A DNA stretch of 64,000 nt, taken from the NCBI GenBank assembly GCA_011503125.2, contig WWBZ02000062.1, positions 3,534,001 to 3,598,000 of the forward strand, read 5' to 3'. The stretch's first letter is position 1; each line of letters begins with the position of its first letter. The notes under the pieces were generated by a model. It did no database searches and was not told the DNA's origin. It worked only from the letters and a program-made list of their open reading frames with translations. A program made the translations under genes and the position numbers. The DNA is from Botryosphaeria dothidea. Taxonomy: Eukaryota; Ascomycota; Dothideomycetes; Botryosphaeriales; Botryosphaeriaceae. Shown here piece by piece: positions 12,201 to 21,899 of the stretch.

Positions 12201-13020
12201 AGAATAGGAATACTAGACCTTAGCCAATCTCGAGATACTATATAACAAGAACTAGTTAGAAACTACGGTCCTAACTACCTCGTTTATAACGGCGAACTAG
12301 AAGGTATTATAAATGCCCTTAAATTTGCTAGTAAACGAGGATATAAAAACCGAGAAATAAGAGTCTATGCGGATAACCAGGCCGCACTCTTACGGCTACA
12401 AACCCTAGCTAATACTCCTGGCCAAGATTAACAAATCCGGGCAGTTAAAGCAGCAAAAATCCTACAGGATAAGGGGAACAAAATCTCTCTAGAATAGGCA
12501 CCTAGATATAAAGATATCCTTAGAAACGAGGCCGCGGACAAACTCGCAAAAGAAGCTACTAGACTACCTATATTAAGCTCTAAAAATAGCCTAGCCTTCT
12601 ATAGAATGCAGCTAAAGGAGGAGCTTTATAAGGAGTAGATAAAGAAGCTTAAAAATACCCCAGCCTCTACCTATAAGGACCTATACGGCTATCAAGTTAA
12701 ACGGAAACTAAAACCCCCTCTAAAGGAGTGGGAATTAGCCTCCGCCTTTTACTAACTAAAGATAGGACACGGATACTTTAGATCCTATCTCTTTAGGTTT
12801 AAATATACCGGAACCGATAGGTGCCCTTGCACGAACATAGCAAAATAAACACCTAGACATCTTTTACTAAAATGCCTAAAATACTCCTACGAAAGAAGGA
12901 GTATTAAGGATATACTTAGAAGAGAACATCTAGACCTAAAGGAGCTTCTTACCTCGATAAAAGGAATATCTAGTACGCTAGAGTTTCTAAAATAAATATA
13001 GATATCTACACGGAGGTGGT
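9230..13020 (+). pseudogene. LINE ORF2 relic: endonuclease, reverse transcriptase, RNase H
   Basis: Endonuclease: I-L-G-D-F-N-E-H at about 9,644-9,667, the conserved GDFN block of APE endonucleases. Reverse transcriptase: about 10,780-11,420, with a K-P-N-K-P block, a F-L-D-I-K-G-A-F-N block near 11,033-11,057 and the catalytic box read as Y-I-D-N near 11,299 (ancestral Y-I-D-D). RNase H: Y-S-D-A-S near 12,157, Y-A-D-N-Q-A-A near 12,365 and E-A-A-D-K-L-A-K-E near 12,527. Frequent TAG/TAA at Trp/Gln positions. No frame is long enough to be functional. Confidence 0.85.
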
Positions 13021-13264
13021 ATCTAGAAACTAGCTCGGCGGAGCTCTAAATAAACGTATACCTACCGTACTTCCTTTTACTTTCCTTATATACTTCCTCT
13101 TTACTTCCTTTAGCTACAAGCCTATTTAGGCGATAGACGCTATACCGTTTACTATACCTAAAAAGCCCACCTTTACCAAAAGAGGTATTACCCTTCCATA
13201 GCTACGAGTTCTAGAAACTCCGTCTTTAATAGTCTTAGGCTAAAAAAAGGACGTAAAACTAAAT

Positions 13265-13287
13265 AATAATAATAATAATAATAATAA
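13265..13287 (+). repeat. TAA-repeat tail of the LINE
   Basis: About eight TAA units close the LINE and run directly into its right target-site duplication. They serve the priming-tail role that poly(A) has in mammalian LINEs. Confidence 0.85.
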
Positions 13288-13297
13288 CGTCTAATAA

Positions 13298-14152
13298 GAA
13301 GGTTCTTAAGGTTCTCTTTAAGACTAAGACGGAAGTAGTAGATCTTAACTACGTTTTCTTTTTAACTAAGAATCGTAATAAGCGAGAGGAACCGTAAGTA
13401 GTAAGCCGAGTAGAACTTATCTTATTTAAGTACGAGGAGGAATCGTTTAGCCGTTACGTAAGTATTAGAATTATTAAATACGGTCTTAAGAGCTTAGTAG
13501 AAGGCCTTATAATTATCGAAGTCTACGGAACTGTTTAAAGTAGAGACGTAAGGAATAAACTAAGTATAAGCCGTATCGCGAAGATATAACCTAGCGTAGG
13601 TAATCTTAGCTATATTCGTTATAAAAGTAGATAGATCCGAGGTAAATTTAAGTTAAAGTTACGTAGCGAAGTTCTAGAACCGAGTACGTTCTCCTTTAAA
13701 GGGTTCTAGATCTAATACCTTAGAGATACGGAGACGAGAAATAAGAGTTTCTAAAGAAGATATCGTAGACGTAGTAGCCGGCGTATTAGTAGGGAGGTTC
13801 GGGGCTAGTAGTTAGAGTCGGGCGAAGGCTTTATCTTAGCTAAAACCGTAGTAGTAGAAAATATAAGTAACTTTAGCGTTCGTAGTATTCTTAGGAATAA
13901 CTAGTAAATCGATATCGGATCTTAGATAAGATTATCTTTCTCTAGCGTATACCTAGCTAAGAATAACGCGTAGAGAAACTAGAATATCTTTAGGAAAGGT
14001 AGGACGAGCGTTAATAGAAGTAGGAACTTAATTAAGAACTTAGAAGAGCGTATTCTAAGGATTAGAAGGTATAGTTCTATTAACTATTTTAGGGATTATA
14101 GTCTAGGGCTTCGGCGAGAGCTTTAGGCCTACTAGAGAGGAGTCTAGTAAAA
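13298..14152 (-). pseudogene. Gypsy-2 leader and gag N-terminal part
   Basis: Minus-strand translation between about 13,560 and 13,300 gives a retrotransposon Gag capsid-like sequence with A-F-Y-x-A-L-K-T-V-F, V-T-A-K-R-F-L-L-V-L-K and Y-Y-F-R-L-S-L-K-E-N-L blocks, matching the helical PF03732-type Gag core. It begins 3' of the LTR at 14,153-14,524 in the element's own direction and continues leftwards through the LINE and Gypsy-1 insertions. RIP stops are present throughout. Confidence 0.7.
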
Positions 14153-14524
14153 TATAATAAACGGACCTTAGAGGACGGAGAGACGAGGTAACGAAGCCGG
14201 TAAAGGTAGTAGAGGTAAAGTAATACCGAAGTATAAGAGTATAGTTTAAAGGGCGAGGGTACGAGGTGCGAGAGACGAGAAACGAGGGACGAGGGACGAG
14301 GGAGGTAAGTAAGATCTAATTTAAGGCGTACTAAGTTATACGCGAGGAATACTTATTACTAGACTAAAGAACTAACTATAAAGTAGAGGGGCGAGCTTTA
14401 TATATATAAAGAACGAACTAAAATACTAGCTTCCTAATTTATAAGTAGATAAGTCTAGATCTAGATTTTAAATTAACGAAGGTAAACGAGAGGTAAGGGG
14501 TCTAAGTAAGCCACGTTTATAATA
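14153..14524 (-). repeat. Gypsy-2 LTR (inverted copy)
   Basis: This 372-bp segment is the reverse complement of 15,286-15,685, allowing about 28 bp of indels. In its own direction it begins TATTATAAACGTGGC and ends TTATTATA. Gag follows it on the minus strand, so it acts as the 5' LTR of Gypsy-2. The size difference lies mainly in a run of GAGGGACGAG-type short repeats near 14,280. Confidence 0.82.
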
Positions 14525-15285
14525 CTACGTTTCGTATTAATAAAACGATTAGAACGACTTTCTCTCTCTTACTAAATTCGCTTATAATAATACGATCTCG
14601 ACTACGACTAAGGTTATACCTTTCTTCGTAAACTACGGCTTCTATCCTCGTTATAAGATTCTATAAAAAGACTTAATCTTAGCCTCTCTCGAACCCCTAC
14701 GCCTCTTCTAAAAGAACCTCGAAAACCTTAAAAACTATCTTCGCTAAGAAATTCGATTCGTATAAGACGTCTACGTAGAATAGGCTAATAAGAACCGTAT
14801 TTCGCTACCCGTCTTTAAGCCTAGTAACCTTATTTAGCTTCTAAGAAGGTATATCTCGATAATAAGGCCTTTAGATAAACTTAACTTTAAACGCCTTAGC
14901 CCCTTTTCTATTCTAGAAAAGATCTCGATCTATATCTATTATCTAGAACTACTAAGGACGATAAAAGTCTACTCTATATTCTACGTCTCTTTACTCGAAC
15001 CCGTAGCCTCTAACTTCTTACCTAATTAAGTCTAACCTCCGCCCCCGCCCGTTATCGTTAACGGTAAAGAAGAGTACCGGGTAAAGAGATTCTAGACGTT
15101 AAAGTAACCCGGAGATAACTAAAATACCTCGTAAAATAGACTAGTTACTCGATACTAACCTAGGAATCTTACGACCTTATTAAAGACCTTAAAGCTCTTA
15201 ATACGTTTTATAAACGTTATCCTTCGAAACCTCAACCCTTAGGCTAAAGGCTCGTAGGAACTTATCTCTAGAGAGGAGAGCCTAC
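14525..15285 (+). pseudogene. Gypsy-3 relic: end of integrase and chromodomain region
   Basis: Plus-strand translation reads as the C-terminal part of a gypsy polyprotein. There is an N-Y-G-F-Y-P-R-like block near 14,630, a Y-S-I-F-Y-V-S-L-L-E-P block near 14,975-15,005, a Pro-rich spacer, then E-E-Y-R-V with a degraded chromodomain, immediately followed by an LTR. The upstream part of the element is missing: it abuts the inverted Gypsy-2 LTR. Broken by RIP stops. Confidence 0.75.
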
Positions 15286-15685
15286 TATTATAAACGTAGC
15301 TTACTTAGGCTTCTTACCTCTCGTTTATCTTCGTTAATTTAAAATCTAGATCTAGACTTACCTACTTATAAATTAGGAAGCTAGTATTTTAGTTTATTCT
15401 TTATATATATAAAGCTCGTCCCTCTACTTTATAGTTAGTTCTCTAGTCTAGTAATAAATATTCCTCGCGTACAACTTAGTACGTCTTAAATTAGACCTTA
15501 CTTACTTTCTTTATTATTCGTTACTCGTCTCTTACTATTCGCCTCTTAGTATTCGTCCCTCATCTCTCGTACCTCGTACCCTCGCCCTTTAAACTACACC
15601 CTTATACTTCGGCATTGCTTTACCCCTACTATCTTTACCGGCTTCGTTACCTCGTCTCTCCGCCCCCTAAGGTCCGTTTATTATA
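15286..15685 (+). repeat. Gypsy-3 3' LTR
   Basis: 400-bp LTR starting TATTATAAACGTAGC after a purine-rich GAGAGGAGAG tract, homologous in inverted orientation to 14,153-14,524. It ends TTATTATA next to the right arm of the 142-bp inverted repeat. Confidence 0.82.
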
Positions 15686-15826
15686 CTACTAGTAAAAAAA
15701 ACTCTAGAGAGATATATAAGTAGCGCTATCTTACTTAAATCTTACTTTCTTTTCTCTTTAGCTTAGTCTTCTCGTAGATAGAATACTACTATATTTTTAC
15801 GAGTATACCGGATATAAGCTATTATA
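15686..15826. repeat. right arm of the 142-bp inverted repeat
   Basis: Reverse complement of 101-242, beginning CTACTAGTAAAA directly after the Gypsy-3 LTR and ending near ATTATA. This copy has more C-to-T changes: the GGGACTC of the left arm reads AAAACTC here. Confidence 0.8.
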
Positions 15827-16017
15827 CTACTTCTACTTCTAATAGAGTAGAATATAAATACTCTAAAGAGTAGGAACTACGGACTACTATTCTCTTCTCT
15901 TAACGAAGAAGGGGATTAAAGTAGTAATAGACTAGTTCTTACGCCTAGGGCTTCTTAAGTAATTTAGCCTAGTAAGAAAACTAATCTAGAAAGATAACTA
16001 GGACGAGGAACTAGGAG

Positions 16018-16055
16018 GACTACTAGAACTACTAGGACTACTAGGACTACTAGGA
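16018..16055. repeat. short tandem repeat, 9-bp unit (CTAGGACTA)
   Basis: About four units of CTAGGACTA and close variants. The 68-residue antisense frame covering it (V-L-V-V-L-V-V repeats) is simply the translation of the repeat. Confidence 0.8.
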
Positions 16056-16190
16056 CCCGGATAACTACGAGGATAAGAACCGAAGGGATAGGCCTAGTAG
16101 GTAAATATAGGGCTGCCATAGCAGCCGCTACTAGTAAGAAGGAAAAAGTAGAACTAGTATAGGATAGCATGCCTAGAGAGAGAGGAGGGG

Positions 16191-17342
16191 TTTTTGCCAG
16201 GCGAAAAGGTTTTCCCCCTCGTTTAAAACGACTATAGATAGCCAGCCCCGCATAGACCCAAAAGGGAGCTATATCGGGACGAAATGAATTTATCTATCAA
16301 TACATCTCTTTCTTAGTACGCTTAGAACTTACTCAATAGCCGTTATACTTTGAATTGCACATTTCCTTGGATCTTTGTCCAATGGAAATTGCGCAGTATC
16401 TTGCTTCTTGGCCATTAGATCAGCGTCGTAATTACTGCCATGTAAAAAGCTAGCATGAGATACATCTTTCAATCACAAATGCTACCATATTGCGGTTTGC
16501 ATTTGGCTCTGCCCACATAGCGCGTTATCTCAAGTCAACTGACCGAAGCAGGCCGCCGCTCTATATATAACTTTCTTGTTTCAGTTTCTTCTCATTAATT
16601 CGGCGTATGCAGTATTTGGTATCGAGAACGGATCAGGAAAGGTTTTACTGGTGCTTTATATGTACGGTGTCAGTGGAGGCGTAAGAATACTCAATTGTAG
16701 AATTACAAGCCTGCCACTGATGAACTCGGACTATGCCGATGTGCCTGAATATTGTTCTTGTTTGATTCATCCGTAAGCTCCCAGGAGTCCCAGATCCGCC
16801 AAGGTTAAGAATCAGACCTTCTCGCTCCAGCCTTATCACCGCATCCACCGCATAAAAGAGGTTTTTTTTTTTTTTTTGCTGTTGTTAATAATGAGGATCT
16901 CTTTTTCTACTCATTTTTTGTATCCCAACACAAATATTGTAGGGCATTAATATCTAGAGCTATATGTACTAGCGAATCATATAAAGTCTCAATCCCGGGA
17001 TACAGCGGATCCTCGCATAGCCGCCGGAGCTCCAGCGCTTAATGCGGCGCAGCATCCGCAGAGCACATATGAGTAGACCACAATGCCAAACAAGAGAGGA
17101 AAATCACGATACCCTCTCTTTTTATCTTTCCTACATCCTTGATGGATGTGGTGCGAAAGGATGATCGATTGAAGAGAGAGTTGGCAGGGGTTGATATACC
17201 TAACTGCCAAGCTCTACTCGTTAAGCGAGCTATTAGAGCTAATCTGCCAATGGTCTTGAGTGAACAAAGAGAACAAAGGAAGAGTCATTCCAGGCCCATG
17301 GCCTCCACTACAGTCCATGCATTCCATCAATCCTCAACAATC
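16191..17342. other. intergenic: edge of the RIP island, promoter side of the next gene
   Basis: The RIP footprint ends near here. It includes a 16-T run at 16,862-16,877, a short inverted repeat ACATCC...GGATGT at 17,131-17,147 and a longer hairpin-capable stretch at 17,211-17,239. No coding or RNA gene recognised. Confidence 0.6.
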
Positions 17343-18207
17343 ATGCACAGCCGCCACTCCTTTCCCAGGCTCCTCCTCGCCGCCCTCTCCCTCCTCCCCC
17401 TCCCCGCCGCCACCGCAACCATAAACTCCGACTACTTCTCCCTCCCCCAGAAATCCGACGCCGCCTTCACCGTTCACAACGGCGACGTGCTCAACGTCAC
17501 CTGGCTCTCGACGAGCGACCAAGCCGTCCTGTACATGTACTGCGGCTCCCAGAAAAGTGAGCTCCGTCCTCCAACCCGAGCACTCAAAACCCCCCCCCCC
17601 CACTCACACGACACGCTCCCGCAAAGTGAACCGCATCCCCGGCCTCTCGGGCAACGGCCACATGGCCTTCGCCGTCAACACGTCCTGGACGTCGCCCTGC
17701 CACTGGCAGTTCGCGCTGCAGGCCGACGAGGCCACCTTCTTCGACAGCGGCTGGGTCGATGTCACCAACCGCAAAGCCACTCCCGTCGTCACCTGGCAGC
17801 CGAGCGCGGCCGGCACGGCGTGCGGCGTCCAGCGCGCGACGGGCGTCTCCACCGTCACTGTCACCAGCGCGCCGGCCGCAACGGGGACGGGCTCGGGCTC
17901 GGCCGCCTCGGAGGATGCGCAGCCCGCGCTTAGCACCGGCGCGAGCGTGGGCGTCGGGTTCGCGGTCGGCGTCGGCGTCGCGGGGGCCACTGCGGCCGCG
18001 TGGATGCTGCTGTGGCGCAGAAGAATGCTGCGCGGGCGGGTGGGAGGTGCTGGCGGGAAAGACGACGGTGCGTGTGCTGCGGTGTGCGAAAGCAGCGCTC
18101 GGCCGGTGCACGAGCTGCACCACTCCTTCAGGCCCGCAGAGGCCGACGCCGGCTGGGATGCGAGACGCGTGGTTGAGCTACCGCCGGAGACGGCTGTGGC
18201 GAAGTAG
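17343..18207 (+). CDS. secreted-ectodomain, single-pass membrane protein (uncharacterised)
   Basis: Two exons, 17,343-17,556 and 17,627-18,207, give 264 residues; the 70-bp intron ends in AAG. The chosen ATG opens a clean signal peptide (M-H-S-R-H-S-F, Leu-rich core, A-A-T-A). An in-frame upstream ATG at 17,298 would add 15 residues. The ectodomain (about 25-145) contains D-V-L-N-V-T-W and W-T-S-P-C-H-W-Q-F-A-L, then a Ser/Thr/Ala-rich stalk, one transmembrane helix (Gly/Val/Ala-rich, about residues 186-209), an Arg-rich stop-transfer and a roughly 65-residue cytoplasmic tail ending in an E-L-P-P-E-T motif. Many ascomycete plasma-membrane proteins share this architecture; a wall-sensing or structural role is possible but inferred. 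It converges with the GPI-protein gene downstream. Confidence 0.8.
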
Positions 18208-18350
18208 TGGTTGTTTTTTTCTTGAGCAGGAAGACAAAAACCTTTTTTTTTTTTAACAAAAGCAGCTAAAAAAAGCATTTACGTGTATATTGGGTATCGT
18301 CACTCGTATCTACACATTCGTACAACCATCAAAATTTCCCTTCACCTCCC

Positions 18351-19232
18351 TTACAAAGCAAGAACAACACCCGCCAGACCAACGACACCAGCAACGGCCA
18401 GACGGCTGACGGCGTTGCCAGCAGCAGCGCCAGAGGAGCTACCGCTCGAGGAAGCAGAAGCAGACGCGCCGGTCTCGGCAGGCAGGCTGGCGCCCGAGGC
18501 CGAGGCGGTGACGGTGACGCTCCAGTACCAGACGTTCTTGGGGTCCCAGGTGGTGGTCATGACGTCGGTCGGGGTGGCCGTGGCAGACGAGATGCAGCCG
18601 AGGTAGCTGGTGGTGTTCTGCGGCAGACGGTCAGCATTGCTTTCTTCTTCAGGCCAAAAGGAGTGGGGGAGTGGGCTGGACTTACGGGGTCATCAGGGTT
18701 GTCGCCAACGATGCTCGGGTCGGCGCAGGTCAGGAGGGCGACGAGCTCGTCGGCGTACTGGCCGTCGAAGCTGAAGGTGCAGGTGGGCGAGGCGGTGACG
18801 CTGGCCGAGACGCCGCTGGCAGGGGTGGCGGTGATCTCGCAGTCCTCGACGGCAGCCACGGTGATGGCGCTGACGACGGTGCTGGTCGAGATGCCGTAGT
18901 AGTCGTCGCCGTAGGTGACCGTCTGCGGGATGTTGGTGCTGAAGGGGCACAGGACGCCGACCTTGCTCTCGTAGTCGTCGAAGGCGGTGGCGGCTTCGGG
19001 GCAAGTGTAGGCGACCGTGGTGCGGCCGCCCTCGACGCCGACCAGAGAACCGCTGATGCCGGAGGTCGGGACGACGGTGTAGTATCCATCACCGGGGAAG
19101 GCGAAGGAGAGAACGGTCTGGTCCGCGGCGCTGTAGGCCGGGTGTCAGCCATTGAGTTTTGCAGTTGAGTTTGGACGGTGCATACCTGGCAATGCCTGCG
19201 AGAAGCAGGGGAAGGGCGACGTTGGAGATCAT
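18351..19232 (-). CDS. GPI-anchored cell-wall protein (uncharacterised)
   Basis: Three exons (19,232-19,186; 19,130-18,686; 18,617-18,351) encode 252 residues. The N-terminus M-I-S-N-V-A-L-P-L-L-L-A-G-I-A is a signal peptide. The body is rich in Thr, Val and Asp with paired cysteines. The C-terminus has a Ser-rich region, a small-residue GPI omega-like site (S-S-G-A-A-A-G-N-A) and a hydrophobic tail ending in L-A-G-V-V-L-A-L, the GPI transfer signal. Intron phases close the frame exactly. The start of a W-D-P-K-N-V-W-Y-W-S-V-T block sits in the last exon. The 3' end of this gene has a mutated second copy at 51,352-51,562; this locus itself looks intact and is not RIP-mutated. Function unknown; wall location is inferred from the two signals. 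Confidence 0.85.
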
Positions 19233-20742
19233 GGTGACTGTTTTTCTTTTTCCCTTTTGGGCTGTGTGCGGAGTGGAGATGTCGAGGCCGGGAAACTTGG
19301 AGGTCCGAGGTGAAGTTCAGGGTACTGCGAGTGGTAGTGATGATTCAACGCACCGGTGCGAGCAAATTCTTTTAAGTTGCTGGGTGGTTTTGGCCAAGAG
19401 GGAAGTCATGGCGGGTCAGTCGATATGGAGGCACTGGCGAGCGCGCGAAGGATGGAAGGCACGGATACGACGGCGAACTGGGCCAATGGCGTGGCGCTGA
19501 AAGGCCAGTAGCCGCCGGACGACACTGCCTCGCCAAGCACCAAATTGCAGCGCAAAGACCCCGTCGAATCCCAATCCGGGCCGTCGCTGTCGCGATCATG
19601 CAGCCGTGGCGGCTGGTGCCTGTTCCTTCTCGCCTTGGCGCAGGCGGAGTTGACACAGCCGAGGTGGCACGGTGACGCTGGTGTGCAACTCCAGCTTCCA
19701 GAATGACGATAAGGCCGAGTCGGTGTCCTGCCTTGGGGGCCGTTTACGGTGTGGTGATTTCCGTAGGGCTAATTTTGGGCTCATCGGCCCCCACGTTGCG
19801 CTGTCAACGCGGTGAACAGAGGCTAAAGGTCTTCTCCCGCAGGGTCTCGCGCCAAATTACCACAGCTGGAAAGAGAGCCATGTCCGTGGTGAAAAATAGC
19901 CATCGCTCGACTGACTGACTCTTACTCCTTGTTCCCATCAAGCTGCGATGGTGAGTTTGAGAAGCAGCCTCGGTAAGAGCTTGATTGAAACGAAGCGTGA
20001 GTGAAACGGAAGAGGGGTCCAGAACCAAATAAACGTAAACCCTCCGTCGGTAGCACATGTTAGTTAGCTGGGGTAAAGTAAAAGTTCAAGCTTCAGGCGA
20101 GCAAGTGATCAGCACGCACAGACAAGTTTCCTGATGGGAGCAACTGCTTGTTTTCTCGTCTTGTGAACGAATTCCTGCTGAAAATCCATGGCACTATCCA
20201 AGCCCCTGGAGGACAATATCTTACGAGCCAATAGGTCGGGGCTGTTCCTGAATGGCACCGGGGTCGAAATCATTCGCTGGCTGGCAGGCCTCTTCGGCCC
20301 GAGCCGCTGCGCGATACCCTGAGGGCAGTCGAATTGTGAGCGATGGAGACTCGCCGACGAGAAACGACTGGGAAGAAGATAGATTTGAAAAAAGAATTGC
20401 ACAGAGGGTATCAGAAGTCTATGTACAGGAGTTTTCTTGTTATACAGAGCGACAAACAGAAAGACAAATTGTGCAATATCTTTGTAGCACGCCAAGACGT
20501 CGTGCACTGTTGGAGACGGGAGTAGCGAACGGACTGGGTCTGCAGGGGATTCGCAGCGGACACTCCACGTCTTCGACACATCATCCTGTGAGAGAACCGC
20601 GATATTCCGTGGGAATTGGCTTGCGTCGAGCAGACGGTATCGGGAGACGCCGAGACAGAGTATGGGTGTGAGACGGCGATGCCACTGCTCCTGAAGGAGG
20701 CGAGCCACCACGCCGTATTGTCTCCAGCGGGCACTCCTCCGA
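19233..20742. other. intergenic: promoter of the GPI-protein gene and 3' flank of sulfiredoxin
   Basis: Several overlapping open frames exist on both strands (for example 20,109-20,771 minus), but none shows a domain, signal or splice-supported extension. No RNA gene or repeat seen. Confidence 0.55.
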
Positions 20743-21129
20743 TCACTCCTCCCCAACAATCCTGTCCACACTGCCGCCCAGGTATACCTTCAACATCGGC
20801 TTCGTCACCTTCAGACACCTCACATCCACGACCTCCTTCCCGGCCTTATCGTACGCCTGCATCCGATGACACCCGCCAAAGGCAAAGTAATAATCCTTGT
20901 CCTGTGCTTTCGAGTGGTAGTGCAGGACGTCGACGGGCGGCAGCCTGCCGGGCTCGATCTTCTCCGGGGCGGGCGAGGGGATGTAGTCGCAGGATTCGCC
21001 GCGCAGCGTCTGCACCATCGAGTCGACCTTGGGGCTGTCGATGACGGGCGGGATGGGCCGCAGGATCTGGTCAAGCGGGAGCTGCGTGACGGGGAGGTGC
21101 TTGGTCTGGACGCTGCCGGTAAGGGCCAT
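20743..21129 (-). CDS. srx1: sulfiredoxin
   Basis: Single exon, 128 residues, the usual length for the family. Sulfiredoxin reduces the sulfinic form of 2-Cys peroxiredoxins in an ATP-dependent reaction and so restores peroxide scavenging. The signature F-G-G-C-H-R is present with catalytic Cys at residue 87. The N-terminal half has the family's I-P-P-V-I-D...K-V-D-S-M-V-Q-T-L segment that forms the ParB-like fold. The start is the only ATG giving the full domain. It is divergent from the secreted-protein gene at 21,900 across about 770 bp. No signal peptide, so cytosolic. Confidence 0.95.
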   Translation of the reverse strand: MALTGSVQTKHLPVTQLPLDQILRPIPPVIDSPKVDSMVQTLRGESCDYIPSPAPEKIEPGRLPPVDVLHYHSKAQDKDYYFAFGGCHRMQAYDKAGKEVVDVRCLKVTKPMLKVYLGGSVDRIVGEE

Positions 21130-21899
21130 GTTGGGCGTTTGTTGGTTGTGTAGGGTGTTGCGGCGGCGATGGAGGGGTCGTTTCGCGGGTTCTGACGGAG
21201 CGCGTTTCGCAGTCGAAAGGAGAGGGAGTTGTGCGCGTGAGGACGTGTTGCAATTGCGAGCTAGCGGGCGGTAGGAAAACGGGCTGCGACTGTTTATTGA
21301 GCGGCAGGAGGCGGCAGAGGCGAGTTAATATGGTGAAAGAGAGCGCGGTGGCATTCGTCAGACTTCGCGTCTCGAACGCGACAGTGACGTAAGAGCCGAT
21401 CTCGGGGCCGAGCGCTGGGCTTCATTGATAATCTAATCGCCCACGCTTTCCAGAACCTCTCCTTCGTAAGCCAGCGTCATCATCAAGGACTCGGGGGTCC
21501 GGGATAGGCAATTCCGCGCATTTCCACAAGGGAGGGTGGAATGGGCACTGCGCTATGTATGCATGGCGGGCGGGTGATCTACGCCACCTTCGCTCTTGCA
21601 ACACTATCGACGCAGAAAAAAGAACATCTGTACCACCACGGCTGCACGCCTGCTTTCGCATTTTCTGCACAATGAGATTTTCCAGATTCCTCCAGGAACC
21701 GCCCGTACACACCCATCTGCAGTCAACCGACCCATTCATCTGCTCACTCAGCAGCACTAACCACATGCGCGGGATGCGGGAAGATCTTCCAAAAAGAACC
21801 CGCAGCCCCTCGCATCTGACATGCGGGGCCTCCACCATAAAACCCTGAAGACTACGCGTCGCATCCCACCCTCCACAAACCCCCTCCTCAACCACCACC
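21130..21899. promoter_or_regulatory. shared divergent promoter region (sulfiredoxin / small secreted protein)
   Basis: 770 bp between two divergently transcribed starts. The stretch before 21,900 is CT-rich (CCACCCTCCAC...CTCCTCAACCACCACC), a usual feature of ascomycete transcription start regions. No specific activator site can be assigned. Confidence 0.5.

Larger units (their letters stand above)
7525..13287 (+). mobile_element. LINE (Tad1/I-like non-LTR retrotransposon) with RNase H, RIP-inactivated
   Basis: It is flanked by the 12-bp target-site duplication AACGTCTAATAA at 7,513-7,524 and 13,286-13,297 and ends in a TAA microsatellite tail, as many fungal LINEs do. Content in order: a 5' region with milder RIP, an ORF1 gag-like relic, then APE-type endonuclease, reverse transcriptase, and RNase H near the C-terminus. 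The overall length (5.76 kb) and the duplication suggest a near-complete copy, not a 5'-truncated one. All frames are broken by TAG/TAA. The 84-residue antisense frame at 7,557-7,811 lies in its 5' end and is not considered a gene. Clade assignment rests on domain order and needs a tree. Confidence 0.9.
1..16190. repeat. RIP-mutated nested retrotransposon island
   Basis: Across this stretch TpA is extremely common while CpA and TpG are rare, although CpG and CpC persist. That is the dinucleotide footprint of repeat-induced point mutation (C to T at CpA on either strand). Translations of recognisable retroelement domains are interrupted by TAG or TAA where Trp (TGG) or Gln (CAG, CAA) belongs; TGA is nearly absent. 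No intact gene is visible. The island holds two gypsy elements in opposite orientation, a third gypsy 3' end and one LINE, described separately. Remaining pieces (about 15,827-16,190) are unclassified AT-rich sequence. The footprint fades between about 16,170 and 16,270, where ordinary CA/TG-containing DNA resumes. Confidence 0.95.

Noticed and set aside
1..15826. A giant cargo-carrying transposon (Starship type) bounded by the inverted arms
   Set aside because: No tyrosine recombinase (captain) gene and no cargo genes; everything between the arms is retroelement.
1..16190. Recoding of TAG as an amino acid in the transposon region
   Set aside because: TAG occurs at Trp as well as Gln positions, TAA at Gln positions, and nuclear genes next door use TAG normally. 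RIP explains all of it.
20109..20771. 220-codon minus-strand frame downstream of sulfiredoxin
   Set aside because: No domain, no signal, no splice partner; low-complexity overlap with other frames suggests chance.
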